DNA of 59,702 nucleotides from Ilumatobacteraceae bacterium (GTDB lineage Bacteria > Actinomycetota > Acidimicrobiia > Acidimicrobiales > Ilumatobacteraceae), in the NCBI GenBank assembly GCA_022843125.1, contig JALHOG010000028.1, positions 1 through 59,702 of the forward strand. The letters run 5' to 3'. The notes beneath the pieces were generated by a model that ran no database searches, was not told the origin of the DNA, and saw only the letters and a list, made by a program, of their open reading frames with translations. Shown here piece after piece: positions 34,739 through 43,094 of this stretch. Position 1 is the first letter of the stretch. Every line of letters starts with the position of its first letter. Both the position numbers and the translations under genes were made by a program.

Positions 34739-36880
34739 ATGCGGGCGGCACGGCGACTGACGGGGCGGCGCCACGGCGTTGCCGCCCTGGTCGCCGTCGG
34801 GTTCGCCCTGTCTGCGGCGGTCGTGCCCACGGAGCGCCACGTCGTCGCCGACGGCCCCGCTGTGGAACCAGCGCCGACGGCAGGGTTCGTCCCGTTCGCA
34901 GCCGCTCGCGCCCTCACCGCCATGACCCTGACCATCACGGACGGCCCATTCTCGGTCGACCCGGCCACGCTCGACTTCGGGACGTACTTCGTGGGGTCTC
35001 CGGCGCAGGAGATCGTGACGCTCGTCAACGACACGGGGCGCGAGGCGTTCTTCGAGGTGACCGGCGTCGCCGGGGTGACGGTGACGGGCATCGCCGGATG
35101 TGGAGCCTTCCTCCCGTTCGTGCCGGCAGATGGTGTGATCGCTTCGCTCTACCTCGACGTCGCCGGCACGTGCGACATCTCCGTCTCGATCGACAACACC
35201 GTGCCTGCGACGATCAACGGCGAACTCGTGCTGACCGACACCGACTCGCTGGAGGTCGACCGAGTTGCGTTGACGGCTGCGGTCATTCCGGTCGGGCCAC
35301 CAACCAACGACGACTGGGCAGACGCCCAAGACGTGTCGGCACTCGCCGTCCCGCCCTTCGTCGCAGCGCCGGGCCCGTTCCCCGGAACTGTGCGACCTCG
35401 AGACACGGTGCGGATCGACGGCACCACCGAGAACGCAACCTACGAAGTGGGAGAGTACGACCCGGGCCGACCCGGAGGATCGGTCTGGTACACGTACACC
35501 GCTCCACCAGGGGGGTTCGCTGGGCGCCTCGGATACCGCGCCACACCCGGGTTCTTCGTCGCAGTCACGACCGAGCACACCTCGGTCACGGAGTCACGGC
35601 GAGCGCACGGCAACACGTGGGGTCCGTCCTCGATCCAGCACGTCCGGATGGAGCCGGGGCACACCGTGTGGTTCTCGGTCTTCAACGAGTCACCCTCGGT
35701 CGATCCGGGGCGATTCACGCTCGAGTTGTTCCAGGCACCCGACGAACAGGATTCGATCGACCAGGGGTACAGCGGTACCGGAGCCGGCGAGTTCGCACTC
35801 TCGACCGACTTCAGCCTCTTCGGCGACGGTGACACCCATCACCTGACCCCAGACCTCCCTGGTGGCGCGCCGAACGGCTGGGCCACGCTGAGATTCGCTG
35901 TGCCCGGTTCGCTCTCGGTGACGTACCGGTCGGCGACGGCGCTGACGCTCGATTCGTTCGGGTCCAACGAGGGGAGCGACCGCCCACTCGGACTCCAGAT
36001 CTACCGCAGCCCCCAGCCCGAACGCATCAGCGACCCGACACAGCTCGGCACACCGATCGCTGTCGGGGTCGGGAGCGTCAGTGCCGCACCGGTGCCGGGG
36101 CTGATCGGACCGCGCTGGGAGACGACGGCCACCGTCCAGGTGACCCCGGGCCGCTACTACTGGACCTACGAGACAGATCCGCTCGGACCGACGTTCTTCC
36201 TCACCGACGTGCGTTTCACGGCGAGCGGTTCCGCCGACACCGAACCTCCGACGGCGACGATCATCACCCCGCCCGACGGCGCCCGGTACCCGGTCGGGTC
36301 CGTCCCGTCGAGCGTGGTGTCCACCTGCACCGACAACCAAGGTCCGAGCTCGTCGTTCGTCACCGTCGACGGCATCGAGACCACCTCACTCGTAACGACG
36401 GTGGGCAGTCACACCGTGTCGCTCGAGTGCACGGACTCCGCCGGCAACACCGTGACCGTCACGTCGACGTACCTGGTGTTCGCACCGACAGGCCCGTGTG
36501 TGATCGTCGAGACCCAGACCGTCGACTTCGGCGAGGTCGCGGTCGGGTCGTCCAGCAGTGATCGAGCGGTCGTCGTTCGCTCGTGCTCGGATGCGCCGAT
36601 CCGCTTGGCGGTGAGCGTCAGCGATGCGACATCCAGCGGTGCCCAGACCTGGCTCGCGAGCACCTCGACGGTTCCCGCCGCCAACCAGTTCACCTGGAGC
36701 GTCGTCCCGCCGGGTGCTCCGTCCCCGATTCCTGTCGGACCCGTCCAGACAGCCGTCGGCCCGATCCTCGCGCCGGGAGCGTCACGCACCGATGCCCACC
36801 GCATCGCCCTCGGTCCGACCGGGCCGGGGCTCGGCACCCGCTTCAGATCCACGTTCACCTACACGGCCATCCAACCCTGA
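34739..36880 (+). CDS. Large secreted beta-rich protein with choice-of-anchor, Ig-like and shared C-terminal module
   Basis: About 713 residues. A basic start and hydrophobic segment (residues ~13-32) form a probable signal peptide. Near residues 72-95, a strand reading PATLDFGTYFVGSPAQ resembles choice-of-anchor D/ASPM-type domains; a long beta-rich middle has aromatic SVWYTYTAPP-like strands; an Ig-like domain begins near PPTATIITPPDGARYPVGS. The last ~130 residues begin with GPC (C587) and carry T-V-D-F-G, a second Cys in RSC, NQFTW and DAHRI, ending flush with the stop. This module recurs in two proteins encoded downstream. ATG 34739 is preferred, ATG 34679 possible. First gene of the surface-protein operon. 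Function unknown. Confidence 0.7.
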   Translation: MRAARRLTGRRHGVAALVAVGFALSAAVVPTERHVVADGPAVEPAPTAGFVPFAAARALTAMTLTITDGPFSVDPATLDFGTYFVGSPAQEIVTLVNDTGREAFFEVTGVAGVTVTGIAGCGAFLPFVPADGVIASLYLDVAGTCDISVSIDNTVPATINGELVLTDTDSLEVDRVALTAAVIPVGPPTNDDWADAQDVSALAVPPFVAAPGPFPGTVRPRDTVRIDGTTENATYEVGEYDPGRPGGSVWYTYTAPPGGFAGRLGYRATPGFFVAVTTEHTSVTESRRAHGNTWGPSSIQHVRMEPGHTVWFSVFNESPSVDPGRFTLELFQAPDEQDSIDQGYSGTGAGEFALSTDFSLFGDGDTHHLTPDLPGGAPNGWATLRFAVPGSLSVTYRSATALTLDSFGSNEGSDRPLGLQIYRSPQPERISDPTQLGTPIAVGVGSVSAAPVPGLIGPRWETTATVQVTPGRYYWTYETDPLGPTFFLTDVRFTASGSADTEPPTATIITPPDGARYPVGSVPSSVVSTCTDNQGPSSSFVTVDGIETTSLVTTVGSHTVSLECTDSAGNTVTVTSTYLVFAPTGPCVIVETQTVDFGEVAVGSSSSDRAVVVRSCSDAPIRLAVSVSDATSSGAQTWLASTSTVPAANQFTWSVVPPGAPSPIPVGPVQTAVGPILAPGASRTDAHRIALGPTGPGLGTRFRSTFTYTAIQP

Positions 36881-36938
36881 CCATGACACCGACCAGCCCG
36901 ACCCACGACGGACCCCGATGCGCCGGCGAGGAGCGCCC

Positions 36939-37040
36939 ATGAACACCCGACCCGCATCCATTGGCACTCAACGAGTCGCGGTGTTCGTCGTCGCGGACGT
37001 GGGTACGGCTGCGGTTGCTCTGATCGCGATCGCCGCATGA
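36939..37040 (+). CDS. Possible 33-aa hydrophobic peptide
   Basis: A short frame with GAGGAG 5 nt upstream of ATG 36939. It encodes a peptide with a hydrophilic start (MNTRPASIGTQR) and a hydrophobic remainder (VAVFVVADVGTAAVALIAIAA). Its TGA overlaps the next gene's ATG by 4 bp, the same junction style as the rest of the operon. It may be a real small membrane peptide or a leader that couples translation across the 156-bp gap. Confidence 0.4.
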   Translation: MNTRPASIGTQRVAVFVVADVGTAAVALIAIAA

Positions 37041-37606
37041 CCATGCCTCGATCTGTTCTGCGTCGTGTGATCGTGGTCGCTGCCACCTGTGCGGCGACGG
37101 CCGGCTCGATCGCGCCCGCACACGGCGGTGTCGCAGCTGAGCCTCCCGTCCCGGCGCCCTCGGCCCCGACGGGTGACGTCAGCGCAACGTTCACGCCGAG
37201 ATCGCCCTCGGGGCCTTGCCTCACCCTCGGTGGGCCGACGACGGTCGACTTCGGGATGCTGGCGCTCGGTGGCGGTTTCGGAGCAGGAAGCGCCCCGACC
37301 ACCGTCACGTCGTGCGGCGCGCCCGGGCAGGTGCAGGACGTCATGGCGTCGGTGTCGAGCGCCACCACCGCCGGCCTTCCCAGGTGGACGCCGTTCGACT
37401 GTGGCGCCAACGGCGCAGCCGCGTGCGTCACGCCGACCAACCAGTTCGCCTACCTGCTCGCTGGGGTGTCGCTCACATCCACGCCTCGAATGATCGGTCC
37501 CGTTGACGTGAGCCTCGACCACCGGCTACGGCTTCCCGCACCCGGCTCGTCCGGTGGCGGTGAGGTGATCCAGATGACCGTCACGATCCTCGCGGTGCTG
37601 CGATGA
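37037..37606 (+). CDS. Small secreted protein consisting mainly of the shared C-terminal module
   Basis: A 189-aa protein with a signal peptide (RRVIVVAATCAATAGSIAPAHG) followed by a ~25-residue linker and then the module: GPC (C61), TTVDFG, a second Cys in VTSCG, NQFAY, and a C-terminal beta strand ending at the stop. An extra Cys pair is present in the middle (FDCGANGAAACV). As little else is present, this gene defines the module's borders. Start ATG 37037 or 37043. ATGA overlap with the next gene indicates coupling. Function unknown. Confidence 0.65.
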   Translation: MTMPRSVLRRVIVVAATCAATAGSIAPAHGGVAAEPPVPAPSAPTGDVSATFTPRSPSGPCLTLGGPTTVDFGMLALGGGFGAGSAPTTVTSCGAPGQVQDVMASVSSATTAGLPRWTPFDCGANGAAACVTPTNQFAYLLAGVSLTSTPRMIGPVDVSLDHRLRLPAPGSSGGGEVIQMTVTILAVLR

Positions 37607-38742
37607 ACGGATCACGGCTCGGCCGGCTGCGGCGAGCGGCCTGTCTTGCGCTCGCTGTCGTGGGTCCGTTGACCGGCGTCCCGATGGTCGCCGCAGCGGA
37701 AGGCGCCGATGGGTCGGTTGGCGGCAGCGTGACGGTTGCAGCGTTGGTCGTCACTGGTGTCACCACGCCGTCGGCGTCACCGGTTGCCGGTGACCTGGTC
37801 ACCGTGCGCGTCCAGGTGCGCAACGATCTCACCCGGCCGGTCACCACGCTCGCCGTCAGCCTGTCGGGCGCAGTGAGCCCGGGCGCCACGATCGCGGCGC
37901 TGGGCGCCGGCCAGACCGCCGAGGTTGCGCTCCCGGTCTGGTTCTGCACACCGGGCGCAATCACCATGTCGGCGACGGCGGGAGGCCTCGACGGTGCCAC
38001 TGCGGTGAGCGCTGCTGCGTCGCAGGCGACCGTGTCGGTCGCCCCCGGTCCGGGCTGTTCGAGCGATCCGTCCGCCGACCGTTTCCCGATCAGGGTGTCG
38101 GCCGCCGCCGACCGGAGCAACCCCATCCCGCTCGATGGGCAGCTCGTCGGCGGGGTCATCCACGTGTTCGTCGACCCGGCGAACCCCGCCCTCGCCGGGA
38201 GTCGCATCCGTCGCATCGAGTTCCGACTCGACGATCGGATCCTCACCACCGACCGCTCCGCACCCTACGACCTCGCCCGCAACCGGGGGCGACTCGCCCG
38301 CGGCCTCGACACGACGCTGTTGACCAACGGCACCCACACCGTGACCGCCGTCGTCCGGCTGCGCAACGGCACCACGCAGCGTTTCACTGCGACCTTCATC
38401 GTCGACAACGGTCAGCTCGCCAAGTCGATCCGCTATTCGACCTCGCCCGACCGCAGCAACTCGCGACCGCTCGACGGCGCCGTGCTCGGCGGCCGTCAGG
38501 TCTACATCTTCGTCAGTCCGACCACCCCGGTGGCCGACGCGTCCGTCTGGTTCTTCCGCAACAACCGGCTCAACCGGATCGAGAGCCGGGCTCCGTACGA
38601 CTTCGCCGGGACCGCCCGCAACGGCGATGCACGACCGTTCATCCTCACCGGCACACGCCGGGGCACCCAGACCGTCACCGTCCAGTTCCGCCTCCCCGGC
38701 GGCGTCACCATCACCCAGAGAGCGAGCTACACCCGACCATGA
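37603..38742 (+). CDS. Secreted protein with CARDB-like domain and two Ig-like repeats
   Basis: A 379-aa protein. The signal peptide covers residues ~1-33. Residues ~45-145 look like a CARDB-type adhesion beta-sandwich (VTVRVQVRNDLTRPVTTL). Two related ~105-residue repeats follow, each opening with DRSN-x2-PLDG and G-x-VYIFV-like strands, with an APYD motif in the middle and a THTVTA/TQTVTV strand near the end. Such repeats occur as extracellular spacers in Acidimicrobiia proteins. This one lacks the shared C-terminal module. Joined to both neighbours by 4-bp overlaps. Likely a structural or adhesive surface component. Confidence 0.68.
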   Translation: MNGSRLGRLRRAACLALAVVGPLTGVPMVAAAEGADGSVGGSVTVAALVVTGVTTPSASPVAGDLVTVRVQVRNDLTRPVTTLAVSLSGAVSPGATIAALGAGQTAEVALPVWFCTPGAITMSATAGGLDGATAVSAAASQATVSVAPGPGCSSDPSADRFPIRVSAAADRSNPIPLDGQLVGGVIHVFVDPANPALAGSRIRRIEFRLDDRILTTDRSAPYDLARNRGRLARGLDTTLLTNGTHTVTAVVRLRNGTTQRFTATFIVDNGQLAKSIRYSTSPDRSNSRPLDGAVLGGRQVYIFVSPTTPVADASVWFFRNNRLNRIESRAPYDFAGTARNGDARPFILTGTRRGTQTVTVQFRLPGGVTITQRASYTRP

Positions 38743-39701
38743 GCCACAACCTTCGTCTCCGCACCGGCGCTCTCGGCGTCGCGGTCGCGCTCTGCTGCGC
38801 GGCCATTCCGGCCGGTCCGGTCGTCGGCCAGGGCATCGGTCCGGCGCAGGCGGTCGACGACCGCGCCACCACGCTGCAGGACCTCACGCTGGAGGTCGCT
38901 GCTCCCGGCGTCCTCGGGAACGACCAGGTATTGGCCTCCGAGCCGGGCGCTCCGTCGTATTCGACATGCCCCGGAGCTCCGGGAACGAGCGGGGTCGACA
39001 CCCTCGACTTCCGGAGCCTGGCGCCACGAGTCGTCACCAACACAGGCGAGGGAACCTTGACACTCCAACTCGACGGGTCCTACACCTTCGTGCCCGCTGC
39101 CGGCTTCGTGGGCACGACGACGTTTGCGTACTCGCTCGCCAACATCGACGAACTCCCGCAGTGCCCGATCAACTCGCGGTTGAGTGCGACGCTCACCATC
39201 GAGGTGGTGGCCACGGACGACGGTTCCTTCGACGGCACCTTCACGCCGGTGTCGGCGCAGACCGGGCCCTGCATCCTCGTCGACGCGACCACGGTCCCGT
39301 TCGGCGACATCGAGGCCGGATCGTCAGCCTGGGCCGCTCCGAGCGGCGGTCAGACGACGACCCTGTCCTCCTGCTCGTCGATCGACCAGGTCGTGACCGG
39401 GATCGCCAGCCCGGCGCTCGGCGTTGGCGCCGGGCCGAGTGTGCCTTCGCTCGAGCCCACGAGCAATGCCGTCCCGTCGATCAGCCAGTTCCGCTACGGC
39501 GTCGCCGCTCGCGCTGCGACCGAGGCTCGTCCTAGTGGGCCGGGAGCCGTCCTGACGACCGCGCCCGCCGGTGTCGTCGGCTTGGTGCGCCAGTCGGAAG
39601 TCTCGATCGAGCACTACCTGATCGGTCCGGCGGTCGGGACGCCTGGAGCCGGAACCCAGTTCCGATTCGCCGTCACCTTCGTAGCCACGGTCCGGTCGTG
39701 A
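38739..39701 (+). CDS. Secreted protein with cadherin-like domain plus shared C-terminal module
   Basis: A 320-aa protein. The signal peptide spans residues ~1-32. Residues ~33-160 match the bacterial cadherin-like/Big_9 pattern: AVDDRATTLQDLTLEV, APGVLGND, then GTLTLQLDGSYTFVPAAGF. The C-terminal ~145 residues are the shared module: TFTP, GPC (C178), TTVPFG, SSC, SQFRY, and EHYLIGP before a final strand at the stop. The domain swap in front of a constant C-terminus is what one expects of a sorting or anchoring domain. Coupled by 4-bp overlaps on both sides. Confidence 0.68.
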   Translation: MSHNLRLRTGALGVAVALCCAAIPAGPVVGQGIGPAQAVDDRATTLQDLTLEVAAPGVLGNDQVLASEPGAPSYSTCPGAPGTSGVDTLDFRSLAPRVVTNTGEGTLTLQLDGSYTFVPAAGFVGTTTFAYSLANIDELPQCPINSRLSATLTIEVVATDDGSFDGTFTPVSAQTGPCILVDATTVPFGDIEAGSSAWAAPSGGQTTTLSSCSSIDQVVTGIASPALGVGAGPSVPSLEPTSNAVPSISQFRYGVAARAATEARPSGPGAVLTTAPAGVVGLVRQSEVSIEHYLIGPAVGTPGAGTQFRFAVTFVATVRS

Positions 39702-40321
39702 GGCGCGCCGTGACGTCGACGGCTCGCGCTCGGACGTCGGTGATGGTCTCGATGGCCATCGCTGCTCTCCTCACCGTCGCCGGCTCACCGTCGACCGCGC
39801 TCGCCCAGGCCGGCGTCGGGATCGACCCCGGGGAGATCGCCGGGCTGCCGCCGATCGAGGCCGATACCCCGATCACCGTGGCGGTCGTGGTCCGCAACCC
39901 CGGCACCGCGTCTGCGTCGTATCAGATGCTCGCCCAACCGCTCAACGGCGAACCAGAACTCCCGATCGAACCCGTCTGGTTCGGCTTCGAGCCCGCCATC
40001 TTCGAACTCGACGGTGGCGCTGCGCAGGAGGTCCAGGTGACCTTCACCGTTCCGGACGGCACCGACGGCGGCGACTACCTCGCCCTCGTCACCGCTCAAC
40101 TCGTGCTCGGCGAACCGGCCACCTCCGGTGCCCAGGTCGGGGCCGCCGTTGCCACCAAGTTGTACTTCTCCGTACCGTCGGCACCCGAGTCGTCGTCGTC
40201 GGGAATCCCGACCGGCCTGGCCGTCGCAGTCGCCATCATCGCCACGTGTGCGGTCGGCTTCGTCCTCTACCGCCGCTCGGGCGTTCGGCTCAGCGTCACC
40301 CGCAGCAGTGATCGCCCCTGA
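39698..40321 (+). CDS. Membrane-anchored beta-sandwich protein closing the surface operon
   Basis: A 207-aa protein: signal peptide (~1-36), one beta-sandwich of ~110 residues with ITVAVVVRNPGTASASYQM and a late EVQVTFTVPDGTDGGDYLALV strand pair, a Ser-rich spacer, a TM helix (~170-190), and a basic cytoplasmic tail (YRRSGVRLS). Topology and the VRNPG/P-G-Y pattern recall DUF916-type partners of WxL surface proteins in Firmicutes, but that is fold-level inference only. GTG start overlaps the previous stop. It is the likely membrane receptor or anchor for the secreted products. Confidence 0.65.
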   Translation: MRRAVTSTARARTSVMVSMAIAALLTVAGSPSTALAQAGVGIDPGEIAGLPPIEADTPITVAVVVRNPGTASASYQMLAQPLNGEPELPIEPVWFGFEPAIFELDGGAAQEVQVTFTVPDGTDGGDYLALVTAQLVLGEPATSGAQVGAAVATKLYFSVPSAPESSSSGIPTGLAVAVAIIATCAVGFVLYRRSGVRLSVTRSSDRP

Positions 40322-40325
40322 CGAC

Positions 40326-40679
40326 TCACTCGCCTCGGCCTGCGCAGCCGGCTCCTCGCGGGGAGCCGCTCCAGCCCTCCACTCCGTCCGTCGGCGGGGC
40401 TGTTCGACGGAAGAAGAACCAGGTGCAGCTGTGGCGCCATCCCTCGGCCAGGGGTGTCGAGATCCCGCAGCGTCGCTCTGGCTCGAGATGCCCATGACAG
40501 CGTGGGTCGTTGTACGGAGCACACTCGGAGTACCAATCCCTCCAGTACGAATCGTCGGGTCGCACGCACAGGGCGTTCGGATCGAATCGAGCGTTCTGCA
40601 CCAGGTCATGCGAGACGGGAACACCGAACGCGATCGCAACCACTGCGACGAACCACACCGGCCACCGTTTCAGGTTCAA
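40326..40679 (-). CDS. Small hypothetical protein with N-terminal hydrophobic segment
   Basis: A 117-aa protein. AGGAGG (complement of 40687-40692) lies 7 nt before TTG 40679 but only 1 nt before the GTG two codons earlier, so TTG is the better start. A hydrophobic segment (WPVWFVAVVAIAFGVPV) is followed by a Cys/Trp-rich region (CVRPDD, WYSECAPY, RCHGH, RRCG, SCTWFFFRR) that could form disulfides outside the membrane. It is convergent with the surface operon, 4 bp away. Function unknown. Confidence 0.5.
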   Translation of the reverse strand: MNLKRWPVWFVAVVAIAFGVPVSHDLVQNARFDPNALCVRPDDSYWRDWYSECAPYNDPRCHGHLEPERRCGISTPLAEGWRHSCTWFFFRRTAPPTDGVEGWSGSPRGAGCAGRGE

Positions 40680-40798
40680 CCGCACTCCTCCTGCGCACTC
40701 GACGTCGACACCCCGCCTGCCACCTTTCAGTAGAGAAGTTACAATCGGGACGCTGCGACGTGGCGCCGCCCACCCCGAGCCGGAGCTTCACTCGTCGA

Positions 40799-42226
40799 TC
40801 ACATGGGGCTTGCGGTCGTCAGGGGCCAGGGGCGGTTGCGTTCGACGGTGAGTGCGAGATCGAGGAGCAGCTCCTCGCTGAAGTGGGGGCCGATGACCTG
40901 CACGCCGATCGGTAGGCCGTCGAGGAAGCCGGCGGGGATCGAGATCGCCGGGTTCCCGTGAAGGTTCGCGGGGAACGTGAGGCGCCCGTTGATCTGCACG
41001 CCCGCCTGGATCCCACCGAACGTGTCGGGCAGTGGGCCGTCGGCGGCGAAGGCGACGTCGGGGTTGCTCGCCGTGATGACGAGGTCGACGCCGCCGCTGG
41101 CGACGTCGAAGATGCGCGCCATCGCCTCGTTCAGTTCGGCGCGGCGCCGTTCGAGCTTGCTGCGCGCCTCCGCCCCGTACGCGCCCGGACCGTGCTCCAT
41201 CGAGAACCGGATCTCGGGTGTGAGCTGATCGGCGCACTCCGGCCAGTGCTCACCGAGGCGCTCGATCAGCCCGACCGAGTTCGCGATCGACCACGCCATC
41301 CCCATGCGCGGGAGCGACGTGTCGACGCCGTCGACGCGGATCATGCCGCAGTCGGCGACGAGCTGGTCGGCGGCCTCCTCGAGCAGCTCCCACATGATCG
41401 GTGACACCACGGCTCCACCCCAGTCGGCGACGACGGCGACTCGCCGGCCGCGCAGGTCGTCGAGGTGCGAGCCGAGCCCTGCCTCCCAACCCTCGACGCG
41501 GGGGAGCGACAGCGGCTCCCGGGGGTCGCGCCCGTTGCACACGTCGAACCAGCGGGCGGTGTCGCGCACCGATCGCGAGAGGCAGCCCACGGTGACCGTC
41601 ATGGCGCCCAACCTGGCGTCGGGCGTGAGCGGGATCCGGCCGTAGGTGGCCTTCAGGCCGACGAGCCCGGTGAACCCGGCGGGGATGCGGATCGAGCCGC
41701 CGCCGTCGCCGCCGGTGGCGAGCGTGACGAGCCCACCGGCCACGGCCGCCGCCGAACCACCCGACGATCCGCCGGGGGTCGTCCCGTGCTGCCACGGGTT
41801 GTGGGTGGTCCCGTTGAGGACGGTGCGGGTGACGTTGACGCCGCCGAACTCCGACGCGGTCGTCTGCCCGACCAGCACCGCGCCACCGAGGTCGCGTGCG
41901 CGGGCGACGTTGGTGCTCGTGTGCCCGGCGACCTTGTCGCGGAACACGGCGCACGCATGCGTGTCGGGCCAGCCGGCGACCTGGTCGAGCTCCTTGACGC
42001 CGATCGGCACCCCGCCGAACGGCTTCGACACGTCGGCTCGAGCCGCCGCCTCGAGTGCCTGCTCGGCGTGGACGTGCGAGAACGCGTTGAGGTTGCTCGC
42101 CCCGATCGCGTCGAGGGTGGCCTGCACCTCGTCCACGGGCGAGCGCTCACCGCTGCGGTAGGCGTCGACCAGCGAGCAGGAGTCGCCCTGCCAGGTCGCG
42201 GGCGGGTTCGTCGAGCGGTCCGGCAT
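40799..42226 (-). CDS. Amidase signature family enzyme
   Basis: A 475-aa amidase with the Ser-cisSer-Lys triad visible: K78 in GVKEL, the cis-Ser S154 in GGSSGGSAAA, and nucleophile S178 in GGDGGGSIR. The remaining amidase-signature fold and usual length are intact. The reaction is amide hydrolysis; the substrate is unknown. No signal peptide. ATG 42226 with TACCGT 6 nt upstream. It diverges from the thioesterase gene, with both starts leaderless-type. Confidence 0.9.
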   Translation of the reverse strand: MPDRSTNPPATWQGDSCSLVDAYRSGERSPVDEVQATLDAIGASNLNAFSHVHAEQALEAAARADVSKPFGGVPIGVKELDQVAGWPDTHACAVFRDKVAGHTSTNVARARDLGGAVLVGQTTASEFGGVNVTRTVLNGTTHNPWQHGTTPGGSSGGSAAAVAGGLVTLATGGDGGGSIRIPAGFTGLVGLKATYGRIPLTPDARLGAMTVTVGCLSRSVRDTARWFDVCNGRDPREPLSLPRVEGWEAGLGSHLDDLRGRRVAVVADWGGAVVSPIMWELLEEAADQLVADCGMIRVDGVDTSLPRMGMAWSIANSVGLIERLGEHWPECADQLTPEIRFSMEHGPGAYGAEARSKLERRRAELNEAMARIFDVASGGVDLVITASNPDVAFAADGPLPDTFGGIQAGVQINGRLTFPANLHGNPAISIPAGFLDGLPIGVQVIGPHFSEELLLDLALTVERNRPWPLTTASPM

Positions 42227-42232
42227 GCGGGA

Positions 42233-42238
42233 ACGGTA
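42233..42238 (-). promoter_or_regulatory. -10 element TACCGT, leaderless-type
   Basis: Minus-strand TAnnnT 6 nt before ATG 42226 of the amidase gene. Back to back with the plus-strand element at 42258-42263. Confidence 0.45.
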
Positions 42239-42257
42239 CCGAAGCGCTCGGGGTCCG

Positions 42258-42263
42258 TATGAT
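42258..42263 (+). promoter_or_regulatory. -10 element TATGAT, leaderless-type
   Basis: TATGAT (one mismatch to TATAAT) ends 10 nt before ATG 42274 of the thioesterase gene. No Shine-Dalgarno. Confidence 0.5.
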
Positions 42264-42273
42264 CCGGACGGTC

Positions 42274-43077
42274 ATGGACACCCGCAGCTTCCTCGGTCTC
42301 GAGCCGAGCCACAACCCGTTCCGGTGGACGTTGCCGGTGACCCCGAGCGTCTGCACCTGGGGCGGGTTCCTCTTCGGCGGTGCCGGGCTGGGTGCCGCGA
42401 TCGGTGCGCTGGAGGGCACCAGCGGCCGGCAGGTCGTGTGGGCGACCGGGCAATACCTGTCGTACGCGAAGCCCGGTGAGGTGATGGACATCGACGTCAC
42501 GGTGGCGGTCGAGGGGCACCAGATCACCCAGGCCCGCGCCGTCGGCCACGTCGGCAATCGCGAGATCCTCACGGTCAATGCTGCGCTCGGCGATCGGCCC
42601 GACATCCCGGCGGGCCAGTTCGAGTCGATGCCCGACGTCGGCCGGCCGGGCGACTACCGCAACCGCGTCCATGTCGCCGCCGGGCGCGGCCCGAGCATCA
42701 ACGATCACCTCGAGCAGCGGATCGTCAAGGGACGCGATCCGGACCAGCGCGACGGTGTGTTCGGCGACGGTCAGGTGATCGCGTGGGCGCGGATCCCGAG
42801 CCTGATCGAGGGCGTCGACGCATCGGCGCTCGCCGTCCTCGGCGACTTCGTGCCGATGGGCGTTGGTGAGGCACTCGGTATCCGGGGTGGTGGCAACAGC
42901 CTCGACAACACGCTGCGCGTGATGCGGCTCGTCCCCACCGAGTGGGTGCTGCTCGACATCCGCGTGCACGGTGTGGAGCGCGGGTTCGGTCACGGTCTGG
43001 TGCACATGTTCGCCGAAGACGGCACCCTGATGGCGACGGCCAGCCAGAGCTGCATCGTCCGGTTCTGGAAGGGTTGA
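42274..43077 (+). CDS. Double-hotdog acyl-CoA thioesterase-like protein
   Basis: A 267-aa protein with two hotdog halves (residues ~1-115 and ~140-267), as in TesB/4HBT_3-type thioesterases. The first half has GGFLFGGAGLGAAIGALEG followed by the long central helix and VVWATGQYLSYAKPGE; the second has a GNSLDNTLRV helix and a closing GLVHMFAEDGTLMATASQS strand pair typical of this fold. It is expected to hydrolyse acyl-CoA. ATG 42274 is supported by the -10 element; ATG-like codons five residues upstream are less likely. Confidence 0.82.
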   Translation: MDTRSFLGLEPSHNPFRWTLPVTPSVCTWGGFLFGGAGLGAAIGALEGTSGRQVVWATGQYLSYAKPGEVMDIDVTVAVEGHQITQARAVGHVGNREILTVNAALGDRPDIPAGQFESMPDVGRPGDYRNRVHVAAGRGPSINDHLEQRIVKGRDPDQRDGVFGDGQVIAWARIPSLIEGVDASALAVLGDFVPMGVGEALGIRGGGNSLDNTLRVMRLVPTEWVLLDIRVHGVERGFGHGLVHMFAEDGTLMATASQSCIVRFWKG

Positions 43078-43082
43078 ACCCG

Positions 43083-43088
43083 TACAGT
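43083..43088 (+). promoter_or_regulatory. -10 element TACAGT, leaderless-type
   Basis: TAnnnT 6 nt before ATG 43095, immediately after the thioesterase stop. It may give the luciferase-like gene its own transcript. Confidence 0.4.
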
Positions 43089-43094
43089 CGGCGC

